A stretch of 64,000 nucleotides of DNA from VFJQ01 sp044226525. Its GTDB lineage: Bacteria > Verrucomicrobiota > Verrucomicrobiia > Chthoniobacterales > Chthoniobacteraceae. The stretch covers positions 62,001 through 126,000 of the forward strand of contig JBGAGV010000020.1 of the NCBI GenBank assembly GCA_044226525.1, written 5' to 3'. Every line of letters starts with the position of its first letter. The stretch's first letter is position 1. Shown in pieces: positions 8,325 through 16,878 of the stretch. Position numbers and translations under genes: made by a program. The notes beneath the pieces are model-generated. The model worked only from the letters and a program-made list of their open reading frames with translations, ran no database searches and had not been told where the DNA came from.

Positions 8325-9629
8325 ATGAAGCTCTTCCTCCTTACACCCGGAACGGGCAGTTATCACTGCGGCGTCTGCATGCGCGACAATGCACTTGCCA
8401 AGGAATTGCACCGCCAGGGGCACGACGCGGTGATGCTGCCGATGTATCTGCCGCTCACGCTCGACGAATCCTTAGCGTCGCCGGATTCCCCGATCTTCTT
8501 CGGCGGCATCAATGTCTATCTGCAGCAGAAGTTCGCGCTGTTCCGTCATACGCCTCGCTGGCTCGATGCGCTCTTTAATCAGCGCTGGCTGCTCAAACTC
8601 GTCGCCGGTAGCGCCGCCAGCCAGACCGGCGGACCCGACGTGGGAGAACTCACTCACTCGATGCTGCTCGGCGAGGATGGCAAACAGGGAAAGGAGCTCG
8701 ACGAACTCATCGACTGGATGAAGCAGCATGGCAAACCCGATGCCGTGTGGCTCTCCACCGCGCTGCTCGTCGGGCTCGCGCGCCGCATCCGCGATGAACT
8801 CGGCATTCCCGTGCTGGGTTCACTCCAGGGCGAGGATAGCTTTCTTGATTCGCTGGCGGAACCGTGGAAGACGCGCTGTTGGGAAACGCTCGCGGCACGG
8901 GCAAGGGATGTCGCCGCATTTGTCGCGCCCAGCCAGTATTACGCAGACTACATGGGCGGACGGATGAAGCTCGCGGCCAGCCAGCTTCACGTGATCCCAA
9001 ACGGAATCGCGCCCGAAGATTTCGCACCCGCACCCGCACCGCCGCCGCTCGCGATTGGCTATCTCGCGCGCATGACGGCGAGCAAGGGGCTCGGCACGGT
9101 GGTCGATGCCTTCATCCTGCTACAGAGCCGCGGACATTTTCCCGCGGCGAAACTCCTCGTGGCCGGTGCACAGACAGCAGGCGATGCATCCTACGTCGAA
9201 TCGCTCAAGGAAAAGCTGATCGCCGCCGGTTGCCTTGAGAAGGTTGAGTTCCACGCGAACGTCACGCGCGAAGAGAAGGCCGCGTTCCTGGTCCGTTGCA
9301 CAGCACTCACGGTGCCGGCGGTCTATGGTGAGGCGTTTGGCATGTATATCCCGGAGGCGTGGGCCGCAGGGGTGCCTGTCGTTCAGCCGGACACCGCCGC
9401 TTATACCGAGCTGGTCAACAACACCGGCGCGGGCGTGTTATTCGAGCCGTCGAATACCGACTCGCTCGTTGAGCAGTGGGAGAAGCTTCTCTCCGATCCG
9501 GCCGCAGCATACGCGCTCGGCATGAAAGGCCGCGCCGCCGTCGAACGCGACTACACCATGGCGCGCATGGCCGAGCGCTTCATCACGCTCACCCGCGAGA
9601 GCATCGACGCCCCGGCGCCGGTCTCCTAA
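8325..9629 (+). CDS. Glycosyltransferase family 4 protein
   Basis: 434 residues with two Rossmann-like halves (GT-B fold). The N-terminal half opens MKLFLLTPGTGSYHCGVCMRDN, giving an acceptor-side glycine loop; the C-terminal half has VIPNGIAPEDF, IGYLARMTASKGL and the EX7E-type motif EAFGMYIPE followed by AWAAGVPVVQP, which marks retaining GT4 enzymes using nucleotide-sugar donors. Donor and acceptor cannot be read. It starts 4 bp after the propeller gene and ends 11 bp before the thioesterase, so it belongs to the same transcript. A glycosylated aromatic or lipid product would fit the neighbourhood. Confidence 0.85.
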   Translation: MKLFLLTPGTGSYHCGVCMRDNALAKELHRQGHDAVMLPMYLPLTLDESLASPDSPIFFGGINVYLQQKFALFRHTPRWLDALFNQRWLLKLVAGSAASQTGGPDVGELTHSMLLGEDGKQGKELDELIDWMKQHGKPDAVWLSTALLVGLARRIRDELGIPVLGSLQGEDSFLDSLAEPWKTRCWETLAARARDVAAFVAPSQYYADYMGGRMKLAASQLHVIPNGIAPEDFAPAPAPPPLAIGYLARMTASKGLGTVVDAFILLQSRGHFPAAKLLVAGAQTAGDASYVESLKEKLIAAGCLEKVEFHANVTREEKAAFLVRCTALTVPAVYGEAFGMYIPEAWAAGVPVVQPDTAAYTELVNNTGAGVLFEPSNTDSLVEQWEKLLSDPAAAYALGMKGRAAVERDYTMARMAERFITLTRESIDAPAPVS

Positions 9630-9640
9630 CCTCAGCGCCG

Positions 9641-10096
9641 ATGCCTTACGAATTCAAACATAGCCGCCGCATCGAGTTTGCCGAGACCGACATGGCCGGC
9701 ATCGTCCACTTCGCGAATTTTTTCCGTATGATGGAAGTGACCGAGCACGCTTTTTTCCGCTCGCTCGGGTTCTCCATTCACGGCCACGCGGATGAGAAAA
9801 CGACAGGCTGGCCGCGCGTGAGCGTCAGCTGCGACTACCGTGCCCCGCTGCGGTTTGAAGATGAAGTCGAGATTCATCTGCTCGTCGCCGAAGTGCGCAC
9901 GCGCTCGATTCGTTACGCGTTCATCTTCCGCAGGGTCATCGACGGCGGTGAAGTCGCGCGCGGCGAAGTAACTACCGTGTGTGCGAGTGTCGAAAAGACC
10001 ACCGGCAAACTCTCCGCCGTCCCCATCCCGGACGACATCCGCGCGGCCATCCAGCCCGCGCCGATGAAGCTCCTCCACGACGGGCATCATGCCTGA
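9641..10096 (+). CDS. Acyl-CoA thioesterase, 4HBT hotdog fold
   Basis: 151 residues from ATG 9641. The 4-hydroxybenzoyl-CoA thioesterase-type signature is clear: RIEFAETDMAGIVHFANFFRMMEVTEHAFF, where the Asp of TDMAG is the catalytic residue, then VSCDYRAPLRFEDEVEIHLLV and RGEVTTVCAS. Hydrolyses acyl- or aroyl-CoA thioesters in the cytoplasm. Co-occurrence with a chorismate-lyase-like gene and a PaaK-like ligase suggests release of an aroyl or acyl intermediate, but the substrate is unknown. An upstream frame extension overlaps the glycosyltransferase and is not used. Confidence 0.88.
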   Translation: MPYEFKHSRRIEFAETDMAGIVHFANFFRMMEVTEHAFFRSLGFSIHGHADEKTTGWPRVSVSCDYRAPLRFEDEVEIHLLVAEVRTRSIRYAFIFRRVIDGGEVARGEVTTVCASVEKTTGKLSAVPIPDDIRAAIQPAPMKLLHDGHHA

Positions 10097-10132
10097 TCCG
10101 CTTTTCCCCCTGAACACACCACTCACTCCCAA

Positions 10133-10744
10133 ATGACCACCGCAACCACCAAACCAAAATCTATGAATTGGATTCTGTTCGCCTATCTCACCGTCTTCTC
10201 CTGGGGCGTCTATGGCGTGCTCCTGCACATCGGCCGCAGCGGCATGCCTGCCGGCCCCGAACTGCCCCACGCCGGACTCAAGGCCTTCCTGTGGGTCGGC
10301 ATCGCTTACTTTGTCGTCGCCATCGTCGGACCCCTGATCGTGCTGAAGATGCGCGGGTCGAACTTCAGCTTCGCGGGCGCCGGGATGACGTGGAGCTTCA
10401 TCGCCGGAGTCGCGGGAGCGCTGGGGGCTTTTACCCTTATCCTCGCGCTCGGCGCGGCGGCAGCACCCGCGGTTAAAGGTGGTGGCGGTTTCGGTGCTTC
10501 GGCGGCGGCAGCAGTAATGCCCATCGTGTTCGGTGGCGCCCCGATCGTAAACGCAATCGTCGCGATGTGCGTGCATCCGCCCGAGGGCGGCATGAAGTCG
10601 ATCCCGCTTCCCTTCGTAATCGGCATCATCATGGCCGCCGGTGGCGCCTTCCTCGTCGCGAAGTTCGCTCCTTCGAACCGCGGCGCCGCTCCAGCCGCTC
10701 ACAGCGCACCCGCCGCTGCCGTCGAATCAAAAGGCACCCACTAG
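10133..10744 (+). CDS. Small integral membrane protein, possible EamA/DMT relative
   Basis: 203 residues with about five hydrophobic segments: WILFAYLTVFSWGVYGVLL (12-30), FLWVGIAYFVVAIVGPLIVL (47-67), FIAGVAGALGAFTLILALG (84-102), AVMPIVFGGAPIVNAIVAM (120-140) and FVIGIIMAAGGAFLVAKFA (158-176), then a low-complexity Ala/Pro/Ser tail. The pattern recalls half of an EamA-type drug/metabolite transporter, with the WSWG-like first helix, but I cannot assign a substrate. It sits between the thioesterase and the ligase genes in the same operon (36 and 49 bp gaps), which favours a role in moving the product or a precursor. Confidence 0.7.
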   Translation: MTTATTKPKSMNWILFAYLTVFSWGVYGVLLHIGRSGMPAGPELPHAGLKAFLWVGIAYFVVAIVGPLIVLKMRGSNFSFAGAGMTWSFIAGVAGALGAFTLILALGAAAAPAVKGGGGFGASAAAAVMPIVFGGAPIVNAIVAMCVHPPEGGMKSIPLPFVIGIIMAAGGAFLVAKFAPSNRGAAPAAHSAPAAAVESKGTH

Positions 10745-10793
10745 GCCCGACCTGGCAAGCCGTGTGGATTCAGGGACCAGGCGATCCCGATTC

Positions 10794-12014
10794 ATGATTC
10801 CCGACCCGCTCCCACCTCTCCGCGCGCTCCTCGAGGAAATCCTCCCCGCCAATCGCTTCGTCGCGGGCAAACTGGGCGCGGGGTTTGGCGAATTGCGTGA
10901 CCTCGCGGATTTCACCGCCCGCGTTCCCTTCACACTCAAGTCCGAACTCGTCGCGGACCAGGCCGCTCATCCGCCCTACGGTTCGAACCTTACGTTCCCA
11001 CTCCAGCGATACACGCGCTTCTGCCAGACGAGTGGCACGACCGCGAAACCGCTCGCGATCCTGGACACCAACGAAAGCTGGCAGTGGCTCCTGCGCAACT
11101 GGTGGCTGCGCTTCGCGGCGGCCGGCGTGCTGCCCGGAGCCCGCGTTTATTTCGCGTTTTCGTTTGGGCCTTTCCTCGGGTTCTGGACGGCGTTTGAGGC
11201 CGCGGCGGAGCACGGCTGCCTGTGCCTGCCCGGCGGTGGAATGAGCAGTGCTGCACGCGTGCGCGCGATGATCGAGCATCGCGCCGAGGTGCTGCTCTGC
11301 ACGCCAACTTACGCGCTGCGGCTGGCGGAGGTCGCACGCGAGGAAGGCATCGACCTTGGCGCCGCGCGTGTGCGCACGATCATTGTCGCGGGCGAGCCGG
11401 GCGGCAGCGTCCCGGCGGTGCGGGCACGCATTCGTGACGCGTGGAATGGGGCCCGGGTCATCGATCACTACGGCCTGACCGAGGTGGGGCCGGTCGCCTA
11501 CGAACATGCCGGTCGCGAAGGTGTGCTCTACGTGGTGGAAGACTCCTATTTCGCAGAGATCATCGAACCTGGCGGGACTGCTCCCGTGCCCGAAGGTGGC
11601 GTCGGCGAGCTGGTGCTCACCCCCCTCGGCCGCAGCGCGTGGCCGCTCCTGCGCTATCGCACCGGCGATCTCGTAAAGTGGTCGCGCGATGAGCACGGGC
11701 TCGCGCTCGAAGGAGGCATCATCGGTCGCGCCGACGACATGCTGGTGGTGCGTGGCGTGAACATCTATCCCAGCGCGGTCGATTCCGTGGTGCGCACGAT
11801 TCCCGAGATTGGCGAGTATCGAGTCGAAGTCACGCGCCGCGGTGAAATGATCGAACTCGCGCTGGAAATCGAATCACCCGACGACACCGCCGCCGCCCGA
11901 CTCACCCGCGCGCTCACCGCCGCTTTCACCCTGCGCATCCCGGTCACGCGTGTGCCGGCAGGCACGTTGCCGCAGTTCGAGATGAAAGCTAGGCGCTGGG
12001 GCCACGCCAGGTAA
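10794..12014 (+). CDS. Phenylacetate-CoA ligase-like (PaaK family) adenylating enzyme
   Basis: 406 residues from ATG 10794, the first start after the membrane-protein gene that gives a family-like N-terminus. The AMP-binding features are RFCQTSGTTAKPLAI (P-loop-like near residue 80), GVLPGARVYFAFSFGPFLGFW, VLLCTPTYALRLAEVA, VAGEPGGS, DHYGLTEVGPVAYE (adenine-binding loop) and RTGDLV, with a PaaK-type C-terminal domain containing DDMLVVRGVNIYPSAVD. PaaK enzymes activate aryl or acyl carboxylates to CoA thioesters. An aromatic acid from the chorismate-lyase-like protein is an attractive but untested substrate. The gene is 12 bp upstream of the ABC ATPase. Confidence 0.88.
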   Translation: MIPDPLPPLRALLEEILPANRFVAGKLGAGFGELRDLADFTARVPFTLKSELVADQAAHPPYGSNLTFPLQRYTRFCQTSGTTAKPLAILDTNESWQWLLRNWWLRFAAAGVLPGARVYFAFSFGPFLGFWTAFEAAAEHGCLCLPGGGMSSAARVRAMIEHRAEVLLCTPTYALRLAEVAREEGIDLGAARVRTIIVAGEPGGSVPAVRARIRDAWNGARVIDHYGLTEVGPVAYEHAGREGVLYVVEDSYFAEIIEPGGTAPVPEGGVGELVLTPLGRSAWPLLRYRTGDLVKWSRDEHGLALEGGIIGRADDMLVVRGVNIYPSAVDSVVRTIPEIGEYRVEVTRRGEMIELALEIESPDDTAAARLTRALTAAFTLRIPVTRVPAGTLPQFEMKARRWGHAR

Positions 12015-12026
12015 TCTCCACCTCCC

Positions 12027-12707
12027 ATGCTCGTCGAAATCTCCCATCTCACCAAAGCCTACCGCGCCCCGGATGGCAGCGACGCCGTGCCGGTGTTGCA
12101 AAATCTCGATATGCAAATCGCCGCCGGCGACACCGTCGCGATCCTCGGGCCATCCGGTTGCGGGAAAAGCACCCTGCTGAATATTCTGGGCGCACTGGAT
12201 CGCGCCGACTCCGGCGAAGTGCGCGTCGCCGGGCAGGACCTGACGAAGCTCGATGAAGTCGCGCTTGCCCGGTTTCGCAATGCAACCGTGGGTTTCGTCT
12301 TTCAACTTCACCATCTCCTTCCGCAGTGCACCCTCCTCGAGAATGTGCTGGTGCCCACGCTGGCGCAGTCCAGTGGCGAAGGAAGACGGGCGAGGGCGGA
12401 GCAGCTTCTCGATGCCGTCGGACTAAAGCATCGCCTGCATCATCGGCCCGGACAGCTCTCCGGTGGCGAACGCCAGCGCGCGGCTGTCGCCCGTGCTCTG
12501 ATCAATGATCCGAAACTGCTCCTCGCCGACGAACCCACCGGCGCCCTCGACCGGGTGAACGCAACCCGCCTCGTCGATCTGCTGCTGGAGATGAATCGCA
12601 CCCACGGCCTGCCCATCGTGATGGTGACTCACGCCGTCGATCTCGCGCGCCGCATGAACCGCGTGCTGGCCTTGGTGGACGGGAAACTTGCGGAGCATCG
12701 CGCATGA
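12027..12707 (+). CDS. ABC transporter ATP-binding protein, LolD/MacB type
   Basis: 226 residues, the length of a single-domain ATPase. Walker A is GPSGCGKST near residue 42, the Q-loop is VFQLHHLLPQCTLLENV, the signature is LSGGERQR, and Walker B is LLLADEPTGALDR, followed by an H-loop VTHAVDLA. The VFQxHHLLPxxTxxENV stretch is typical of LolD- and MacB-like mechanotransmission exporters. It overlaps the FtsX-type permease by ATGA, so the two are one transporter, probably driving lipoprotein or small-molecule transfer in the envelope rather than import. Confidence 0.93.
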   Translation: MLVEISHLTKAYRAPDGSDAVPVLQNLDMQIAAGDTVAILGPSGCGKSTLLNILGALDRADSGEVRVAGQDLTKLDEVALARFRNATVGFVFQLHHLLPQCTLLENVLVPTLAQSSGEGRRARAEQLLDAVGLKHRLHHRPGQLSGGERQRAAVARALINDPKLLLADEPTGALDRVNATRLVDLLLEMNRTHGLPIVMVTHAVDLARRMNRVLALVDGKLAEHRA

Positions 12708-15700
12708 GCGCCCCGGCCATGACACCGCGCACGGTCGTTTCTCGGAGCGTCGGTTTCTACTGGCGCACTCATCTTGGAGTCATTCTCGGCACGGCACTCG
12801 CCGCGATGGTGCTGGTCGGTTCGCTGCTGGTGGGCGATTCGGTGAAAGCGACGCTCAAACGCCAGGCCTTGGACCGTGTCGGACACGTCGAGTCGATCCT
12901 GACTGCTGGTGACCGCTACTTCCGTTCGGATCTCGGGCATGACGTGGGCGCGGAGACCGCCTCCGCGCTGATGCTGCGAGGCAGCGTAGCCCGGGCCGAT
13001 GGCTCCGCGCGCATCAATCAGGCTCAGGTGCTCGGGGTGGATGACCGGTTCTGGTCCTTCGCTCCGAAAGGCGCCCCGGCACTCACCGGTGAAGACCTCG
13101 CGCTCAATGAACGGGCCGCCGCGCAGCTCGGCGTGAAGGCGGGCGACACGGTGGTGCTGCGACTGGAAAAGCCGGGGCTCTTTTCCCGCGACGCGCCTCT
13201 TTCCGGCGAGGAGAGCGATGTGGTGGCGATCCGCGCAAAGGTGCAGCGGGTGGTGAGCGATGCGGAGTTCGGCCGCTTCGGCCTCGCGGCGAGCCAGGTG
13301 CCGCCGTTCAATGTGTTCATCCCGCTTGGTTACCTGCAAAAGCGCCTCGAGTTTCCCGGGAAAGCGAACCTGCTCCTCTCGCGTCACCCCCCCAACGCGC
13401 TGGCGGAAGCGGTGGGCGCCAAATGGAACCTGACCGATGCGGCGCTCCAGCTCCGGCCGTTGCCAGACGAGCGCGGGCGCGAACTGCGCAGCTCGCGCGT
13501 GTTCATCGACGACAGCGTCGTCTCCTCCGTCCCAAAAGGGCTCGATGCACTAACCTACCTCGTCAACGAACTGCGCTTCGGCACGAAGGCCGCACCTTAT
13601 TCGATGGTCACCGCCGTCGATGCGCCCTCGTCGGGATTTCTCCCGGCGGAGCTCGCCGATAACGAGATCGTCATCACCCAATGGCTCGCCGACGATCTCG
13701 GCATCAAGCTGAACGAAAAGCTGACGCTCAAATACTTCGTGATGGGGGAGCGCCGGCAACTTGTGGAAAAATCGCACGAGTTCGAGGTCATCCAGATTCT
13801 GCCGATGACCGAGCCGGCGCTCGATCGAGAGTGGATGCCCGATTTTCCCGGCCTCTCCGACAAGGAAAACTGCCGCGACTGGAAGCCTGGCTTCGCGATC
13901 GATAACTCGAAGATTCGGGACCAGGACGAAGCCTACTGGAAACAACATCGCGGCACACCCAAGGCCTTCGTGAACCTGCACATCGGGCAGGAAATGTGGG
14001 GCAATCGCTGGGGGAAGATCACCTCGATCCGTTATCCCTCGACCAAGCTACCGAACGCGCTCTCGTCCGACATTCGCGCCGGTCTGTCGCTGGGGCAGCT
14101 CGGGTTCACCTTCACCTCGCTGCGCCAGCAGGCGCTGGCGGCCACGGATGCGCCCGTCGATTTTGGCGAGTTGTTCGTGAGCTTCTCGTTCTTCCTCATC
14201 ATCGCGGCCGCGGTGCTCACAGGCCTGCTTTTCGTCTTCACCCTCGAACAACGCGCCGTCGAGGCCGGCACGCTGCTGGCCATCGGTCTTCCTCCAAAAC
14301 TCGTGCGCCGCATGTTGCTCGGCGAAGGGGTAGTGCTTGCGGTCATCGGCACAATCATCGGTTGCCTGGGAGCGCTGCTTTACACCCAGTTCGTGCTCCA
14401 CGGGCTTTCGACCGTCTGGCGCGGCGCGGTGGGCACGAGCGAGTTCGCGTTCGCGGTGTCGCCCGTTTCGCTCATCGGAGGCGCGATCAGCTCGGTCGTC
14501 GCGGCGTTCATTGCGATGTGGTGGGCGAGTCGTCGTCTGCTCCGCTGCACGACAACGCAACTGCTCAGCGGCGAGGTCGCACCGGCTCACCAGTCGAACC
14601 CCAAACGTGGGCGACTCGGGACACCGATTGCGATCGCGCTGGCGGTGCTGGCGATGGCGATGGCGTTTGCCTCCGGCGGGTCCCCCGAACTCTTCTTCGG
14701 CGCCGGAGCGTTACTGCTCGGCGCCGGACTTACCTTCGGTGGAGTGTGGCTGAAGAACACCACCGCGCCGAACGAAAGCCGTTTTACCTTCAACTCCCTG
14801 GCGGCGAGCAATGCCGCCCGGCGCCGGGGGCGCAGCCTGGCAACCGTCGCCGTGCTGGCGAGCGGGGTGTTCATGGTCGTGGCGGTCGATTCTTTCCGGC
14901 AACGCCCGCTCGATGAGAAACCGCGCCGTAATTCCGGCACGGGCGGCTTTGCGCTCGTGGGCGAATCGGCGGCGCCGATTTACGAAGATCTCAACTCCGA
15001 AAGCGGCTGGGAGACTTACGCCATCGTCGATACGGCGATGAAGGACATGCACGTCGTGCCAGTGCGGGTGCGTGAAGGCGACGACGCGAGCTGCCTGAAC
15101 CTCAATCGCGCGTTGCAGCCCCGTCTGCTTGCGGTAAAGCCGAGCGAATTGCGCGATCGATTCGTCTTCGGCCGGAAGGGTGCTGGCTGGGACCTGCTCG
15201 ACGCGACTGATCCGGATGACGCCATTCCCGGGATCGTCGATGCCAACACCCTCCAATGGGCCATGCAAATGAAGCTCGGCGACACCATCGAATACCGCGA
15301 CGAGCGCGGCCAGCCGTTCAAGGTGCGGCTCGCGGCGACACTCACCGGCTCGATGCTCCAAGGGAATATCATCATCGCGGAGCGGCACTTCATCGAGAAA
15401 TTTCCCGGCAGCGGCGGGTATCGCTTTTTCTTCATCGATTGCCCTCCGGAGAAGACAAGCGTGGTTTCCGAGGAGCTGTCCCGGGCGCTCCAGGATCGCG
15501 GCCTCGAACTCACGCCGGCTTCCCGCCGGCTCGCGGAATTCCAAGCGGTGGAAAATACCTACCTGTCGATTTTCCAGGCACTCGGCGGACTGGGCCTCCT
15601 GCTCGGGACGGCAGGGCTCGCCATCGTAGTCGCGCGCAATGTGCTGGAGCGTCGGCGGGAGTTTGGCCTGCTTGAAGCGGTGGGCTTCCGCCCGGATCAA

Positions 15701-15937
15701 TTGCGCTCGCTCGTCTTTCGAGAACACCGGTGGCTCATCGTGCTCGGCCTCGTCATTGGCACAGCCAGCGCTCTGCTCGGGGTCTGGCCGCAGCTGGCGC
15801 AAAAGGCGGACGGTTTCCCATGGCAGGAGATGGGAATGCTACTGTGCGCTCTCGTCATCGGATGCGTCTTCTGGACCTGGCTGGCCACCCGCGCAGCGCT
15901 CCGAGGCAGCCAGCTTCCCGCGCTCCGAAACGAATAG
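12704..15937 (+). CDS. Large FtsX-type ABC transporter permease
   Basis: 1077 residues. An N-terminal transmembrane helix (about 24-47) is followed by a long periplasmic domain (about 48-485), a block of helices around 490-640 (FFLIIAAAVLTGLLFVFTLE, LAVIGTIIGCLGALLYTQFVL, ISSVVAAFIAMWWASRR, then a further helix pair), a second periplasmic domain (about 720-940), and a C-terminal FtsX domain with FQALGGLGLLLGTAGLAIVVARNVLERRREFGLLEAVGF. This is the double-FtsX arrangement of LolC/LolE- or MacB-like exporters, unusually long because of the periplasmic insertions. It is the last gene of the nine-gene operon and ends 122 bp before the next gene. Confidence 0.88.
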   Translation: MSAPAMTPRTVVSRSVGFYWRTHLGVILGTALAAMVLVGSLLVGDSVKATLKRQALDRVGHVESILTAGDRYFRSDLGHDVGAETASALMLRGSVARADGSARINQAQVLGVDDRFWSFAPKGAPALTGEDLALNERAAAQLGVKAGDTVVLRLEKPGLFSRDAPLSGEESDVVAIRAKVQRVVSDAEFGRFGLAASQVPPFNVFIPLGYLQKRLEFPGKANLLLSRHPPNALAEAVGAKWNLTDAALQLRPLPDERGRELRSSRVFIDDSVVSSVPKGLDALTYLVNELRFGTKAAPYSMVTAVDAPSSGFLPAELADNEIVITQWLADDLGIKLNEKLTLKYFVMGERRQLVEKSHEFEVIQILPMTEPALDREWMPDFPGLSDKENCRDWKPGFAIDNSKIRDQDEAYWKQHRGTPKAFVNLHIGQEMWGNRWGKITSIRYPSTKLPNALSSDIRAGLSLGQLGFTFTSLRQQALAATDAPVDFGELFVSFSFFLIIAAAVLTGLLFVFTLEQRAVEAGTLLAIGLPPKLVRRMLLGEGVVLAVIGTIIGCLGALLYTQFVLHGLSTVWRGAVGTSEFAFAVSPVSLIGGAISSVVAAFIAMWWASRRLLRCTTTQLLSGEVAPAHQSNPKRGRLGTPIAIALAVLAMAMAFASGGSPELFFGAGALLLGAGLTFGGVWLKNTTAPNESRFTFNSLAASNAARRRGRSLATVAVLASGVFMVVAVDSFRQRPLDEKPRRNSGTGGFALVGESAAPIYEDLNSESGWETYAIVDTAMKDMHVVPVRVREGDDASCLNLNRALQPRLLAVKPSELRDRFVFGRKGAGWDLLDATDPDDAIPGIVDANTLQWAMQMKLGDTIEYRDERGQPFKVRLAATLTGSMLQGNIIIAERHFIEKFPGSGGYRFFFIDCPPEKTSVVSEELSRALQDRGLELTPASRRLAEFQAVENTYLSIFQALGGLGLLLGTAGLAIVVARNVLERRREFGLLEAVGFRPDQLRSLVFREHRWLIVLGLVIGTASALLGVWPQLAQKADGFPWQEMGMLLCALVIGCVFWTWLATRAALRGSQLPALRNE

Positions 15938-16059
15938 CTCAAGTAGCCAGCAAAGAAACTTTGACTAAACGGATGGGAAACGGCGTCATTCCTGCACTCA
16001 GGCGGTTTCGCCCCGTGCAGGCCGCCAGCAATATCTAACCCATCAACACCAGACCCAGC

Positions 16060-16482
16060 ATGAAACTGAAGACCCTCCTCACCGCCGCGATCGCCCTTGC
16101 GTTTGGCGCCACTGCCAGCATCGCCGCGGACGACACGCCGCTTTCGAAGGAAATGTCGGCCATGAACAAAGCCCTTCGCACGCTCAAGCGTCAGGCTGCC
16201 GACGCCAGCAAGAAGGCCGACAACCTCGCCTTGGTCGCGACGATCAAGGAAAAGATCGCCGCCAGCACCAAACTCGAACCCGCCAAGACGAAGGATCAGC
16301 CGGCCGGCGAGAAGCCCGCTTATCTCGACAAATACAAGAAGGAGATGGCCGATCTCGACAAGGCTGTGGACGAGCTCAAAGCCGCGATTGAAAGCGGCAA
16401 TGCCGAGGCCGCTCAGAAGGTCTTCGAGAAACTCGGCGACATCAAGGAGAAGGGCCACAAGGACTTCGGCGCTGACGAATAA
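16060..16482 (+). CDS. Cytochrome b562-family periplasmic protein
   Basis: 140 residues with a clear signal peptide (MKLKTLLTAAIALAFG, cleaved near ASIA-ADD). The mature part is a predicted four-helix bundle: helix 1 starts LSKEMSAMNKALRTL, where a Met (32 or 35) matches the axial Met of cytochrome b562, and the last helix ends KEKGHKDFG, where the His is placed like the other axial ligand. Between them are PAYLDKYKKEMADLDKAVDEL and a Gly-Asn-Ala-Glu-Ala helix cap, again b562-like. It would bind heme non-covalently, or it could be a heme-free relative. It stands alone and is followed by a strong terminator. Confidence 0.68.
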   Translation: MKLKTLLTAAIALAFGATASIAADDTPLSKEMSAMNKALRTLKRQAADASKKADNLALVATIKEKIAASTKLEPAKTKDQPAGEKPAYLDKYKKEMADLDKAVDELKAAIESGNAEAAQKVFEKLGDIKEKGHKDFGADE

Positions 16483-16524
16483 GCCTGAAAGAAATTTGCC
16501 TGCGCTACACGCGTAAGGCTTGCG

Positions 16525-16563
16525 ACGCCGCCAGGGTCTAGCGACTCTGGCGGCGTTCCTTTT
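16525..16563 (+). terminator. Intrinsic terminator after the b562-like gene
   Basis: A 14-bp stem (16525-16538 pairing with 16543-16556, one G-T pair) closes a 4-nt TAGC loop and is followed by TCCTTTT. It lies 42 bp after the b562-like stop and just before the next ATG at 16570, so it separates the two genes. Confidence 0.9.
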
Positions 16564-16569
16564 GCCGCA

Positions 16570-16839
16570 ATGAACCGCCAGCAACTCCTCGATCTCTACT
16601 TCATGGACGCCCGGTCGAAGCTCATCGACCTCGCCGCCTTTCTCGATCGCGTCGACCGTGGCGAAGGCCAGGCCGACTTCCGCTTCGACACTTTCAAGCG
16701 CGCCCTCGCCGAACTGAACAAAGGCGAACCCCAGCGCGCGAAAAACGTCCTGCTCGCGCTAAGCGATCCCTCGACCGATCCCATTGAGCGCTCACCCGGC
16801 AAAGGCGCCGTCGGCGCTTACGCGGGCGAATCGAAGTAA
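16570..16839 (+). CDS. Small conserved protein paired with TatD-like hydrolase
   Basis: 89 residues, no signal peptide or membrane segment. It begins MNRQQLLDLYFMDARSKLIDLAAFLDRVDR, an amphipathic helical stretch, and continues FDTFKRALAELNKGEPQRAKNVLLALSDPS. I recognise the N-terminal pattern as that of a small conserved helical protein but know no function. It begins 7 bp after the terminator T-run and ends 39 bp before the TatD-like gene, so the two are likely co-transcribed. It could be a regulatory or complex partner of that hydrolase. Confidence 0.7.
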   Translation: MNRQQLLDLYFMDARSKLIDLAAFLDRVDRGEGQADFRFDTFKRALAELNKGEPQRAKNVLLALSDPSTDPIERSPGKGAVGAYAGESK

Positions 16840-16878
16840 CCGGCTCTCCTCTTTCCAACCCTCAACTCTTTACTTCTC
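16840..16878. repeat. Possible solo arm of the 7-bp-period repeat family
   Basis: The short pyrimidine-rich spacer before the TatD-like gene can be cut into 7-mers (CTTTCCA, ACCCTCA, ACTCTTT, ACTTCTC) and shares CAACCCTCA with the arm at 36549-36578. There is no inverted partner, so it may be a decayed single arm or chance. Confidence 0.3.

Noticed and set aside
9250..9263. GTTCCACG-like sequence in the glycosyltransferase gene
   Set aside because: It has an unmatched second half (CGAAC) and is not a palindrome, so it was not counted among the parS-like sites.
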